From Kingdonia uniflora (taxonomy: Eukaryota; Streptophyta; Magnoliopsida; Ranunculales; Circaeasteraceae), in the NCBI GenBank assembly GCA_014058105.1, contig JACGCM010002299.1, positions 1,056,001 to 1,120,000 on the forward strand: a stretch of 64,000 nt of DNA, in the 5' to 3' direction. A program made the position numbers and the translations under genes. Position 1 is the first letter of the stretch. Every line of letters starts with the position of its first letter. The notes under the pieces were generated by a model. The model was not told where the DNA came from, ran no database searches, and saw only the letters and a program-made list of their open reading frames with translations. Shown piece by piece: positions 9,865 through 22,900 of the stretch.

Positions 9865-10688
9865 TATTAGGGGGAGCCGATATGGAATACATCCCCGCCG
9901 ACGATTGTCTTTATATGGTTGAACATGGCATACAATCACAACAAGAAATATTAAATAAACCAAACACACACAATACAAATTTTACAATGGTTCACCCCGA
10001 AGGGCTACGTCCACACCCACCAAACCCGTGAATCCACTATGTATCCAAGAAACACTTACAAGATCTCAATAGATCTCTAACCTCATAATATAACTCACAT
10101 AGATTTACAAGGTTACAAGAGAACCATCAAGAACTAAAGTTACCTCAATTTCACCGGAAACCGCTACGACCCATCTCGAACGAAGCCTCTACACGAACCA
10201 TCGTCTTCGAACTATCGTTACATTTCCCTATCGTTGATTATCTTCTTCTTAAACCATCTTTATTTCTTCCCTTCGATTCACATCTTAGCTTAGCATCGGA
10301 GAGACCATTCATTTCTCTTTACTAAACCCCCAAGAGAACTCTCTAACTTCTACAACCTTGTAGAGACCCCTCTCTCTACAAAGCTTAGTCATGAAGTCTA
10401 CATTTTTTCTTGGGTTTGGTCTCACTAGACCCACATGTCTTTATTATATCATGAGAGACCTAGAATACAATACTCCTTCGAATTATGTATCGCGATGCAT
10501 TTTCAACTGCCAAACATTAAGTTAATAGTGATCCCTGTTCGAACAGGATATGTTCATATTCGAACAGATTCAAGTCTAACTCTTATCTTCGAATAGGAAA
10601 TATTCTTGTTTGAACAGGAACTAAAAACCAATTTTTTTTTTTTTTTTTTTTTTCTTCCCTTTCCATTTGTGAGCAGCAAAACCTAACA
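9865..10688 (-). mobile_element. Solo LTR, copia-like, 824 bp
   Basis: On the minus strand it begins TGTTAGG and ends CCTAATA, a mutated form of the expected CCTAACA. It is flanked by the perfect 5-bp duplication TTACC (9860-9864 and 10689-10693). The minus-strand stretch GTGGACGTAGCCC...GGTGAACC resembles the R/U5 part of many plant Ty1/copia LTRs. Repeated TTCGAACAG motifs (10538-10620) lie in the presumed U3. No internal retrotransposon sequence is attached, so it arose by LTR-LTR recombination. Confidence 0.8.
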
Positions 10689-10693
10689 TTACC

Positions 10694-11280
10694 CCTAAAA
10701 GAAACTGCATGAAAACTTCAAAATGAGGTTGGAGACGCAAAAGACTTATGTTACCTCGTTATAATTAAAACAGAAAGCGGCGAACCACTAACTCAAATTT
10801 CGAGCCCCGTACTCATGTTGAAGATTATTTAAGGGGTGAGTGTGTGAATTTGTACTCCCACACAACTCTAGTGGAGATGTTATGAGTCTTAGGAGCGTGA
10901 CTCTTTCCACGTCATATCCTTAACACTTGGGTGTGCTTGATTGCATAGAAAATATTCCAAAGAAAATATTATTTTCTCATGAAAATTAGTTTTGAGAAAA
11001 TTTATCAGGTAAACCACATCTAAGTTGTTTGATTCGTACATTAAAAATAATCACTCTGTTGAGTATCTCTATGCAAACAAATAGACAAGGGATAAGATAG
11101 AGGAGACTGGTGGGGCTGGAAAATAGATCAGAAACTCAAGCCTCTCATCCCAAATGCCAACGCAAGCTTCCAGACGAGATGCCCATATGCACTCTATATC
11201 AATAAATAGAAACCCAAAACCAGTGGAGATGCTATTAGAACGACTTCCAATTGTGTAATTTCCTCTTTTACCTCTTTATT
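10694..11280. other. Intergenic DNA upstream of the P3 gene
   Basis: No coding frame or element is evident; the last part is presumably promoter of the ribosomal protein gene. Confidence 0.5.
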
Positions 11281-11306
11281 TAGGGTTTAGGACTTGTATT
11301 TATAAA
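11281..11306 (+). promoter_or_regulatory. Telo-box and TATA box of the P3 ribosomal protein gene
   Basis: TAGGGTTT (11281-11288) is a telo-box, common in promoters of plant ribosomal protein genes. TATAAA at 11301-11306 lies 76 bp before the start codon, giving a short CT-rich 5' leader. Confidence 0.6.
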
Positions 11307-11381
11307 GAGAGAGGCCGCAGTTTCGCTCTCTCTTTCGTTTTGAGATTTAGGTTTTGTTGTTGCAGAAGCTTTTGTGAGAAG

Positions 11382-12623
11382 ATGGGCGTTTTCACGTTTG
11401 TATGCAAGAACTCTGGTGGAGAATGGAGTGCAAAACAGCACTCTGGAGACCTCGAAGCTTCGTCTTCGTGTACCTATGAGTTGCAGAGGAAACTTGTGAA
11501 AGCTGCTCTTGCTAATGAGTCTGGTGGAGTCCAGTCTTCCTTCTCATGGATCTCTCCTTCTTCTGCTGTGTTTCAGGTCTCATATTTCTCCAATTCCTTT
11601 CAATTAAAACCCTAATTCATCTTTCATCTATGATTATATGTTTATTGATTTCATCATTGGAATTGTTAATTGAATCACCAAATTGGAACAATAATTGAAG
11701 TTTATAACAAACACTAACCCTAATTACACACTTTCACCCAAAACAATTTGGGTTGGATATGTTCCCTTTTGTATGCGATCTCGAACTAGGACAGGAGCAT
11801 CTACTTGGTAAACTGGAGGTTTTAATAGTAGAACTATTAAACTTAACCTCTAATATGTTGTCCGATAGTATCTTCAACAATGTGGGATTTGAAATCGCGA
11901 ATTAAAACTCTAGGACGTTCGGTCTACTCAAACATTGCAGTTTGTTTTTTAGTAATTCATGGTGGAATAATCTAGGAAAAGTTGCGAGTAACAAACTACT
12001 TTACAGGTTACAAGATACCCCAAGGGGCAATTTGGAAAAAAATTAGAATAAAGAGGCAGCTCCTCACATACGCCTCAACCACCTTTCACGCCTCACACAA
12101 CGTCTCCTATTTTGCTTTGCTTGGAAGGCGACTGCCTCGAGGCATTTTTTGATGAAAAGCGGAAGAGGCGCCTTAGTGCGTTTTTTTAAACCATGATCAT
12201 CACATCGTTGTTTGTTATGATCATCATTAGCATATTTTGTACACTTTGGAGTTGAATTCTTTTGCATCAGTATCCTCCTTCCTTTATAGATCTTCATAGT
12301 TTAAGTATAAAAGAGTGCAAGTTTGGTTTCTACTTTTGTTTGGAAAACTTATCGGAAGTTGCCATGAATGCCGTTTTATATTAATAAGCACTGGCTTTGA
12401 TAGCTGAGTTGTGCTTTGTGGATATGATGAAAATTTTGATATTAGGGTCAATTAATTTTTTTTTGTTGAACAGGTTATTGTTGGTGGAGGTGGTTTTGTT
12501 GGAGGAGCCGTTGCGGCTAGTTCTGGTAGTGCCGCGCCAGCTGCTGAAGCACCTGCAGCTGAGGAGAAGAAGGTTGAAGAGGAAGAGAGTGACGACGACA
12601 TGAATTTGGATATCTTTGGCTAG
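11382..12623 (+). CDS. RPP3: 60S acidic ribosomal protein P3, 2 exons
   Basis: Plant-specific stalk protein of the large ribosomal subunit; works with P0, P1 and P2 to recruit translation factors. Exon 1 is 11382-11576 (65 codons, MGVFTFVCKNSGGEW..AVFQ) and exon 2 is 12474-12623. Total is 114 aa, close to the usual ~119. Exon 2 encodes the Gly/Ala hinge (VIVGGGGFVGGAVAAS, then APAAEAPAAEEK) and the conserved acidic tail EEEESDDDMNLDIFG, close to the stalk consensus SDxDMGFGLFD. The single intron carries decayed repeat-like DNA around 12050-12200. The frame is intact and the promoter has a telo-box, so the gene looks functional. Confidence 0.95.
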
Positions 12624-13476
12624 ATGTAAGGATTGCAAATCAAGAGGAAAGTTTGGGCTTCTGCTTTTAAATCATATTGCTAAGCACTGTGTAAGATGGT
12701 GATTTGGTTTCACTACGTAATATCATTAGTTGGACAACTATTTTGTTGGTGTTATTTTGCTCTGATCCCTTTTTGAAATCTGTTTATGTTTACAAACTGG
12801 AAATTTTTTTGATTTATCTATCTCTGAAGCTTTTTATACTTCAATCATCTTATTTTTGTGTAACTTAACCAAGTGCTGCCGTTGTGAAAATGAGTTGGAT
12901 AGTATGTGGTCTTTGCATTTCTTCCTTCATCAACTTACACCAACGCTTCTGTGAAGCAAAATTGAGAGGAGCGTGATTTAGGCTGTGATGGTTTTTAAAA
13001 AACAAGATTGAGCATAAGGTTTGGGCACCCAATTGCTGTTGTTATTTTTTATTCAGATCTTGTTTTTTTTTTTAAAATTCAAATCGGGCGCCTAACCGTT
13101 AAGAACTTGCTGGAAAAAAAAAAGCTAAAAAAATTATCCTGATGTTAGTTTTTGTTTATTTTCACCCAACAAAAAGCGAAGTGAGGCATGAGATGAACTA
13201 AGGAGACATTTTGTGAAATATTTTACAAGTGCCTAATAGTCAGGATGGTTGACCGGAGGGTGAAGTATTCTAGAAAATAAAGAAGCGTCCTACACGTCGG
13301 TCTAACCTCCAAAGTCCAAACAGATCTCATTTGCCCTCAGAGTCATCAAGAACAAAAAATATCGCGCCATTCGTAAATTCAACGGTCTTGATTTCACACT
13401 TTAAATAAATCAACGGTCCAATTTCTACCGCCAATCTTAGCAACGAACGAATACTTGTCTACTGGTTTATTATCGT
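12624..13476. other. P3 3' flank and upstream region of the ABC1 gene
   Basis: The P3 3' UTR is followed by AT-rich sequence. The word AATCGGGCGCCTAA near 13083 recurs at 48781, probably part of a dispersed repeat. The last ~200 bp would be promoter for the next gene. No gene seen. Confidence 0.45.
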
Positions 13477-13501
13477 TCTCTCTCTCTCTCTCTCTCTCTC
13501 C
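13477..13501 (+). repeat. (TC)n microsatellite in the 5' leader of the ABC1 gene
   Basis: An uninterrupted TC run about 420 bp before the start codon. It probably lies in or next to a non-coding first exon, since a donor (AATTCAG|GTTAGA at about 13570) and an acceptor (TTATGTAG at about 13899) bound a likely 5' UTR intron. Confidence 0.75.
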
Positions 13502-13918
13502 TTGAAATTTCAGTCGATTTTGACGAAACTTATTTGTCGAAGATCTGTTCTTTGTTCAATCGAAATTCAGGTTAGACTTCATTCTTCTTTGATTCTTGAT
13601 TTATTCTTCGAACTATTGTTTCTAGATTTTAGATTTTGTGTAATTTGATCTTGAAATCATCATTTTTGGTGTGAATTGAGAATTTATAGGGTTTGGTGTA
13701 ATCATAATTAGCTTTCATTTTTGCCTGTAACTGAAAACAATTCGTTTGGATTCAAATCGATGATGCTATAACTGAGAAAATTAGAGTGTGATAACCGAGT
13801 GGTTATGACTAATTAGGCGCGATTAGTTATTTATTTTCTTGTATAAATAGCTTTCTGGAATGTTTAAGTTCTGCGTTTAAATGATTGTTTTTATGTAGAG
13901 CAAAGACAGACAACAAAC

Positions 13919-16900
13919 ATGGGATGGGGTAACATCTATAAAAGACGCGTGAAAGTCTTCACACTTGCATTGCACATTTACTTCGACTATAAGGTCTTTC
14001 TACTTTCTTGGTCATTTCCAACGTTTTTAATTTTTACGTCTTTAATATATTGAACTATTTTCTTTCTTATACTGAAGGCGTTGCAACAAAGGGAGAAATG
14101 GTTTAGCAAATCTAAAAGTTCTGGGTTATGGGATAGAGCGCATGAGCGCAATGCTAAACGTGTTCTTAGTTTGATTATAGAGTTGGAAGGGTTATGGGTG
14201 AAAATGGGTCAGTACCTGTCTACAAGAGCAGATGTGCTTCCTGAGGCCTACATACGCCTCCTGAAGCAATTGCAGGATTCTCTTCCTCCTCGTCCTTTGC
14301 AAGAGGTGACTTCTTAAAGTGTTAGGAAGGTTTATCGTGTTTTAGATTAATTTATTTGTAATATAACAATTAAATATAGAACTGGCGACGTTGATCTTCA
14401 CTGGACATACATTCTATTTATTAATTCATTAAAGTTGTTTCTGAGTATTTTCCAGGTGATGACTATCTGGCAATTAGAAGAAAATTAACATTTCCTGTAA
14501 TAGTCCACGTTAATTTAAAACCGATACTCTATAAGATGAGTCATCTTAACTAGAAAATTTCTGGTTACACAGGTTTATCGAACTATACAGAATGAGTTGG
14601 GAAAGCCTATCAGTGACCTCTTCTCAAACTTTGATGAAAATCCTCTTGCAACAGCATCAGTAAGATCATAACTTTAGATTTTAAGTTTATACAAATATCA
14701 ATTTGCTTGTCAAAAAGGAAATAATTTTACTCATAGAGGATATCTGTATTTAGTATGTAGGTACTCATATATCTGCTTAATTCTGTGTGGTTCACATGCA
14801 TATATGTAGAGAGCTCTGGATCTTCTGTCAAGGGCCATATTATTGAAGCTATAGTCTTACTATGTAGTATGTACCATATATTGAATATTGGAGTATTTAG
14901 TTGTGATGCCTATGAGTTAATGACAAAATATCTATAGGTATATAGTTGTTAGATAAGTAAGAACATTATAAACAAAAAAACACTATGGCCTTTTGAAAAT
15001 TGGAACAAGTCTATAGACTAGATGTTTTGGTCTTATTGGAATACTGTCGGTTGTACTATCTAGTAGTGGCATCATAATCTTTGCATTTTTTTTGGGCATA
15101 TATTTAATAGAAATGAACTTTGGTAGATTTTTTGATATTCCCTACAGTTTCAGTTAGTTGCAATCAGCGAGTTTATCTTTCACTATATTAAATGTAGTAT
15201 ATCAATATTGACTGGCTGATTTATCCGTTAAATTTGATATGCTGATTCTTGCTCCTAGCCTTGTAGTCATTGTGATTGAGATTTTCATCATGGTTTTGAT
15301 GGATAATATGCTTTCTAGTGAGAAGTTGTTAACTAAGTAGCATAAGTAATTATTTTCTTCCTTGCTCACTCATATCATAAAATACAGATAGCACAAGTTC
15401 ACCGTGCAACTCTAAACAACGGGAAGGAGGTGGTCGTTAAAGTTCAACACGAAGACATAAAGAAAATCATCTTAGAGGTTATTCTTGCTATAACTAGTTT
15501 ACGTGATCGAGATGAAAAATCGCTCCGCATTCATTATATGGTGCTTAGTCTACCTATCATTTACAGGACTTGAAAAATGCGAAGTCACTAATAGACTGGA
15601 TAGCATGGGCAGAACCACAGTACAACTTTAATCCAATGATTGATGAATGGTGCAAAGAAGCGCCAAAAGAACTTGATTTCAATCATGAAGCTGGTAAGAT
15701 CAGCTTTCAACAAATTAGTTGTTAAATGGTTTTATGTGTTTGTTTGGACGTTAATGAAAAATGACTGCTTCCCAATGCAGGTAATGCCTTGTATGTTTTA
15801 AACATGATTCTTGTGTTGCATTAAGTTATGAAATTAATAGCATTGCTACCTACTGATTATAACATTTTATCACTGTGGATGTAGAAAATACAAAAACGGT
15901 TTCCAAAAATCTAGGCTGCAACAGAAATTGTGATACTATCATTCCTGAGAACCGTGTGGATGTATTGATTCCAGAAGTAATTCAGGTATATGCCGACCTT
16001 AACTCTTCAACCTATAGGAGGAAAAAAAAAAAAAAAAACTAGTTTTACCATTGCACATAAGTTACTGAAAAATAGGCTAACATCTCTAGACACATGGAGA
16101 TCTCGTGATTTTCCTTTGTTCATCATCCTCCAGATATACAGCATGTATTTGCTATGCGTATCCAAGAAAACCTTATGGCAATTGGTCATGAGGCAAAGTC
16201 TTGTTTGATTGTCTCTAGAAGCCTGCAAGTATCTTCGAAACCCTAGGTAAACATTTTAAGGAGATAGGCTGAACTGAGCTTTGCGCATCTCAACACTGGC
16301 TTCGGATGAGCTCAATCTCATTTTCTCCCCCTTACTCGTATTAGTTCAATTTGGAAAAAGCAATGATATCATTGAGTAATTAATATATTTATTAGCTGGG
16401 TTATGTAGCCCAACACATACTGTTAGACACATTGACCCTCTCGCAATCTCGATAGACTACACAATATATTTGGATAATCTGATACACATTACGTTAAAAT
16501 TATTGCTTTCTGATAGGTCGTGGGTTGTCACATCCACGACCTAGGTGCACGGTTTTGTGACCGATCTTTATTTTTGTTTCCTATGTTAGTTTATTTTAGG
16601 ATATTATATTTTGTTCTAGAGAATCCTCTAAAAAAGAATTACTCTAGTAGTTTCCTGTTTCAGGAGTGTAGGAAGGAGGTGGAGATCTCTTATATATAGG
16701 AGATCCTAGGGTATGAGGGAGGTATGTTGAGTATTGAGAGAAAGGGAAGAACCCTAGGAGGTCTAGAGAGAGAATTTGTAGTCGTATTTCAATTAAATAA
16801 AGAGATCGTATTTCATTAAGTGCTTCTGCAATCTTAGAAACTAACACTTTCAATAGAACTGAAAGGTAGAACTGTATCGTTTGATAAAATTTAATATATG

Positions 16901-19900
16901 AACATGTAATCAATGTGATTGTGTAGGTATACATGAAAATTGGGTAGGCACTTTTTCTGCATCCGAAATTGATCTTTCATTTTACAAGTTAATTTATCAT
17001 TTTTCAAATGAGTCGTCTAAGGTAGTATGAATACTTTAATGTTCTTCTTGAAAAGATAGATACGAACTCACCTCTATTTTCTGCTTATGTGACTTTTTCT
17101 TTCTTTTCGTTGTTTGATTGCAGTCATCTGAAAAGATCCTCATCCTAGAGTATATGGACGGAATTCGTCTGAATGATTGTGAATCAATGGATGCCTTTGG
17201 TGTTGACAAACAAAAGCTTGTTGAAGAAATCACACGTGCATATGCCCACCAAATTTATGTGGATGGATTTTTCAATGGTGATCCACATCCTGGTACGTTC
17301 CTAGTAGTTGTAAATCAGGAGACAAGATGGTTTGAAACCCAATTCCCGCAACTAATTCATCTCCAGATCAGCCATGAATTATGCTCCTGAAATACATTGG
17401 AGATAATACTTGTTTTGGATCTGATGTGGCATTATATTTGGGGCTTGAGTTGGAATTATACCCAACTTGCTATATTCTAGGGTTCAATTCTTAATCCGTG
17501 CTGCTGTTAGATTAGTTTTAGTGTAGTTGTAGCATATGTTGCTGGTATCATCTACAACAAACAGGCTTACTTGACTTTCTGTTTCTTTTAGGGAATTTTC
17601 TTGTGAGCAAGGAACCTCCATATCGCCCCATTTTGTTGGACTTTGGGCTTACAAAGTCAATATCTAGCTCTATGAAACAAGCACTAGCTAAAATGTTTCT
17701 GGCATCTGCTGAGGTTTGTATACAGTTTATTTTTATTTGTAGGCTAAAATCTGACATTTCTGAGGCAAGCTTTTATTGATGAAAGGGGATATTGCTTAGT
17801 AGAATAAAAAAAAGTTTTAAGTGATAGATTGTTTGTTCAAAAAAAGTGATAGATTTTTTTTATTTTGCTGGGCTCAGGGGGACCATGTAGCATTACTATC
17901 TGCCTTTTCAGAGATGGGACTTAAGTTGCGGTTAGACCTACCGGAGCAAGCTATGGAGGTAACAAATGCATTCTTCCGAGCCTCAACACCACCAGGCGAA
18001 GCCCTTGTAAGTTTGTGCTTTTTGCTTGTTGTATATATTTAACTCTTCCCTTTTAAGTCACCTTAGACTAATTGTTTTTTGTGGTTTAAGGCAACCTTGC
18101 AATCTCTGAATGAGAAAAGAACGAAGAATTTGAAGGTCATTCAAGAAAAGATGAACTTAAACAAGAAGGAGATGGCACGGTTTAATCCTGTGAGTCTCAG
18201 TAGTTAGTACTACTTATAATTCTACTATTTTGGTTATTTACAACCCCCACCCTATAAATTTTGTGAGACAACTCGTATGATCTTTTTGTTCCAACAGCTA
18301 CCTTATGAAAATATGGTCTTTATTGCAGGTTGATGCATTTCCTGGTGATGCTGTGATTTTCACACGGGTTATAAATCTTCTTAGAGGTCAAAAGTTAACA
18401 CATGAATCACTTGCCTTGGTGAATATTATTCTTCTTATTTGTTGACTGACTGGACTTGTGATCTCCAGGGCTTTCTTCAACATTGAATGTTCGCGTAGCA
18501 TACTTAGAAATTATGAGGCCATTTGCTGAATCCGTTTTACAAGGGTTAGTTTACTTTCAAAAATATGAATTTCTGGTTCTACCCATCAATTTCAAGTTAA
18601 AAGTGATAGGTTGTGGGTCGTCACACCCACGACCTAGGTGCATGATTTTGTCACCGGTCTCTATTTTTGTTTCCTATGTTAGTTTATTTTAGGATATTAT
18701 AATTTTTTCTAGAGAATCCTCTAAAAAGGAATTACTTTAGTAGTTTCCTATTTCAGGAGTGTCGGAAGGAGGTGGAGATCTCCTATATATAGGAGATCTT
18801 AGGGTATGAGGGAGTTATGTTGAGTATTGAGAGAAAGGGAAGAACCATAGGAGATCTAGAGAGAACATAGATAATTTGTAGTCATATTTCAATTAAATAA
18901 AGAGATCGTATTTCATTAAGTGCTTCCGCAATTTTAGAAACTAACAAATTGGTACCAGAGCAAGGACAATTTGGCGGATTTTTTTTATACGAAGATGGGT
19001 AAGAAAACACCAAAGAAGGTTAAGCAACCAACTCAAGGCGAACGATTGAAGAAGATGGAAGAATCTAATGTGGTGATATCAAAACAAATTGAAGCAATAT
19101 TGGTAGCGGTGATGTCAAATCCGGCAAAAGTAGCCTCTTCGAAAGTTGTGGGGGACGATATCGACGTTAGCGAGGGAGGGTCAAATAAAAAGAGAGGGAG
19201 AGCTCTTCCTATGGGATCCTTTATGCATAACGGGCGACTAGCGGGCATCAATCCTATGAATCCGCCGTCGTTGCAAGTAGTAGGGCGTGAGAAGGAAGCA
19301 ATGTTTGTCTGAAATCACGTTAAGAGATTCGTTTCAGAAGGGGAGAGGACCCATGTTTACAATTTGTTTGCAGGTGTGACTGTGGATGTTGAAAGCGTCG
19401 ACAAATTCACGGATTCGCTAGAAGTTAAGGGGTACAATGATACCCAAATCCACCGGCATATGTCGCCGAATCCAAGCGACGAACCTGCCATTGGTGATGG
19501 GCTAGAAACACTACAAGAAGGGAGAAAAAGGTCCCCCACAGTTCCGGTGACCAACGAACGAAGGAGGGAGACCCACCCAAAACATCGCCGGAGATCGTGT
19601 AAGGAGCAAAAAATTTCGTAATTCAAACGAGGGAATCGGTGAGGAAGGCATGCTATCAACAAGGCTCGGCATGGGCATGCCCATATCAGGTCAAGGCATG
19701 CCACGACAAGGGCATGACACCGGCGGCATGCATCGCGAGGTCACCACACGTGTGGAGCATGTGGGGACTTCAGCTGCTGGAGCAGTCCTCCTCTACCAAA
19801 CCCAAGCCCAAATGAGGACCAGGCCCAAGTTATCAAGCCACATGGGGACGACTCGAGTCCACCTTCAACCGTCGACTTCTCCTCTCTTCTCCGACAAACA

Positions 19901-22900
19901 GAATTGTTTCGGTCAACAGCTCCAACCGGATCTTCCCTCCAGGACGCAGTGGGGTTGGTGGTCAGACCTCCGATACCACCTCTCGTCCTGGACTCATCTT
20001 CCTCGACCAATAATGATACGACACCAAATTGGGGATGGTGGGGAGAGAGCTCCTCCTGCCATTACAATACCGCAAACCATACCTGCGGTTGTCTTCTCCA
20101 CCGCGACGACGAGAGTACCCCTAATCACATAATTAACTCAAACGTCTCCGGCTTCTCTTGTCACGCAGACCGCGCCTACAGTTAGATGTGGCAAACGGGT
20201 CGGGTCATAACGGGTTCGTGGGTCACATAGGCAAACCCAAACCCGACTTGTTTAACTAAACGGGTCAGATAAGCAAACCCAAACCCGACCCTAATTTAAA
20301 CGGGTCAACCCGACCCGACCTGTTTAACTAAACGGGTCGGGTTTGGGTCGACCTGTTTAACCCAAACATCATAACAAAACAGGATAAAACAGCAGTTCCA
20401 AAGCATTACACCCTTGCATTACAGATTAAAGATAACAGCAGATTACATTACAAAATTATCAGTTCAGCTGCTTCAGCATTATTAGATTACATTACATAAC
20501 AAATTACATTATCAGATCACAATAATCAGTTCCAAAGCATTACAGTTCAGCTGCTTCAGCGAATCAGCCTCACAAAACAGCATAAGTGCATAACAAAGAC
20601 ACAGAAACAACATCACATGGATTGTTCCAAAGCAGTTCAAAACAGCATCACAAAGGCACAAACAACAGTTCAAAACAGCATCAGTTCCAAAGCAGTTCCA
20701 AACAGCAGAATCAGATCACAAAGACACAAACAGCAGTTCAAAACAAATAACAGTTAAATCATCAAAAACTTACTTTTTGGAGAACCGTTGGATCTGCGAT
20801 GGTGAAGGATAACAAGAAAAAGCTTACTTCGCTTCAGATTTGCCTTTTGGGAGAACCGTTGGATCTGTGATGTGCTTCGTCTTCCAAGCTTCAGTGATTT
20901 CCAACTAAAAACACCAAAAAAATCATCAAAAACAAATAAAAATCAAAGTTGTCGAGTGTAGTTTTAAGTACCAGTAACCGAGTTACATCCTCTGCAACAA
21001 AAACAACAAAACACAGAATTAGAGGAATAGATTGTTGTGAGAATCTCTGAAAATCATCAAAAGTGAGATGATGCTTACCGTAGAGAAGCTTGACCTTCCT
21101 CTCATAGACGATAACAACTCCACCTAAAAACAAACTCAAATCAGAAAAAAAAAAAAAACAAAAAAAACAAACAAACATAGCTATGATAAAAGGGATAACA
21201 GAGATTCATCAGTTCATCATCACCGTCGAAGAAAAACAAAACTCATCCTTCATCATCATCATCATCATCAGTTCATCATCAAAAAGAAAACAGAGATTCA
21301 TCAGTTCATCATCTGATAAAAGGGAAAACAAACAAAACTCATCCTTCATCATCATCGCTGAAGAAAAACAAAAGGAAAAACAGAGATTCATCAGTTCTGA
21401 TAAAAGTAGAATTAGAGAGAGGGGAAGAAAGGAAGGAAGGAATTGGTTACCATATTTGGCCGAGCGGAGCTTTACGTGCGAGGAGTTGGTGAGAGTAGAA
21501 CACAGTCGGCTGAGAGTGAAAATGAAGACTGAAGTTAAGAGAGGCTAGGTTTAAGACTTTAGGTTATTTTTTATTTAACTTTTTAAAAGGGTACCATAAA
21601 ACCATATATTTACAATTAGCCCAAATTCAATTTAAACGGGTCACGGGTCAACCCGACCTGTTTATTAAACGGGTTAGGTGGGTTCGGGTCAAATGACCCG
21701 CGACCCATTAAGGCAAAACCCAAACCCCCTTAAAACCGGGTTGGGTCGGGTCGGGTTGGCGGGTTGCGGGTCACTTTGCCAGCTCTACCTACAGTCGCTA
21801 TCCAAACAACGACACCAACCCTTACAACACCCTCGGTGTTTCTCTCTATGCAACATGCACTGGTAGGCCCGATAGCGCCAATGGGTATGATCACCATGGG
21901 TCTGTACATCAGCGGGGTTTTGTCTCGCAGGTCCAACATAAGGATTCGAGGGTTGGGTTTGCTAGCATTGATAGAAACAGTAACGGATATGTGGGAACCA
22001 GTAATGGAGATTAACGTCATATAGGACAGTCCTCAGGAGGGCAAGTGTCGGCAGGGGCACCGCCTTATGTGCCCCCTCGACCACAAAAGACCCCTACGCC
22101 TCCTCAGGGACCACGATATTCAGGACACGGCAGTCAGTAGAGATAATGGGCGTCAAGGAACGGGTTCTCAACTGAGAACAAGTATTAGGATGACTCTGAC
22201 CAGAGAGGACACGAGGACATGTACGATTTTCATGACAGAAGAGGGCGAGGTCGTGGTCACGTGCCAAATAACTTCGGAACTTGTCTCGCACAGACAACTA
22301 TTAACCAACTGCGGGTATTGGAGCTACAAGGTACGAACAACAACCACAGTATGGTACTAAGGGGTATAGCTACCAGGGCAACCTAGAGAGTTAGGTCACG
22401 AACGCTATTATTTTTGCGTTCCAGAATCTGAACTCGGACGTGAAGATTAACGTTCCAGATTTTGATGGGAAATCTAATGCGGATGGTTTTATAGATTGGC
22501 TAGATATGGTCGATAAGATGCTTGCATTCAAGAAGTGCATTGGACAGTGGTAGAGACAAAATTGATAGGATATGCACTAAATTGGTGGAAAAATATTCAG
22601 CAGTTACAGGTATCCAGCGGTCATGATTACATTATAGATTGGGAAGTTATGATGGGCGAGATGATGGCTCGTTTTATCCCGAGCACTTACGAGGAGGAGA
22701 GTTTTGCTAAGCTTCAGACCTTACGTCAGGGATGGAGTCAGTTCGTGGATGATTACGCTAGTGACTTTTACATGCTATCGTCACGTGATGTTTTATTCGA
22801 GTCTGAGGCGCAATGGGTTAGTCATTTTTGTTTGGGTCTTACGAATCACATTCAAGACAGTAGAGATGGCTCGTAGAGTTGAGAATAAGTTAAAGCCATC

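Noticed and set aside
12064..12638. Frames inside and over the P3 intron and second exon
   Set aside because: Antisense or intronic; the P3 exon explains the coding signal.
19364..20185. Overlapping frames between gag and the hAT element
   Set aside because: They lie in decayed gag-linker DNA and lack conserved blocks.
21183..21548. Serine-rich frame of 121 codons
   Set aside because: Built from CATCATC-type repeats inside the hAT element; not a gene.
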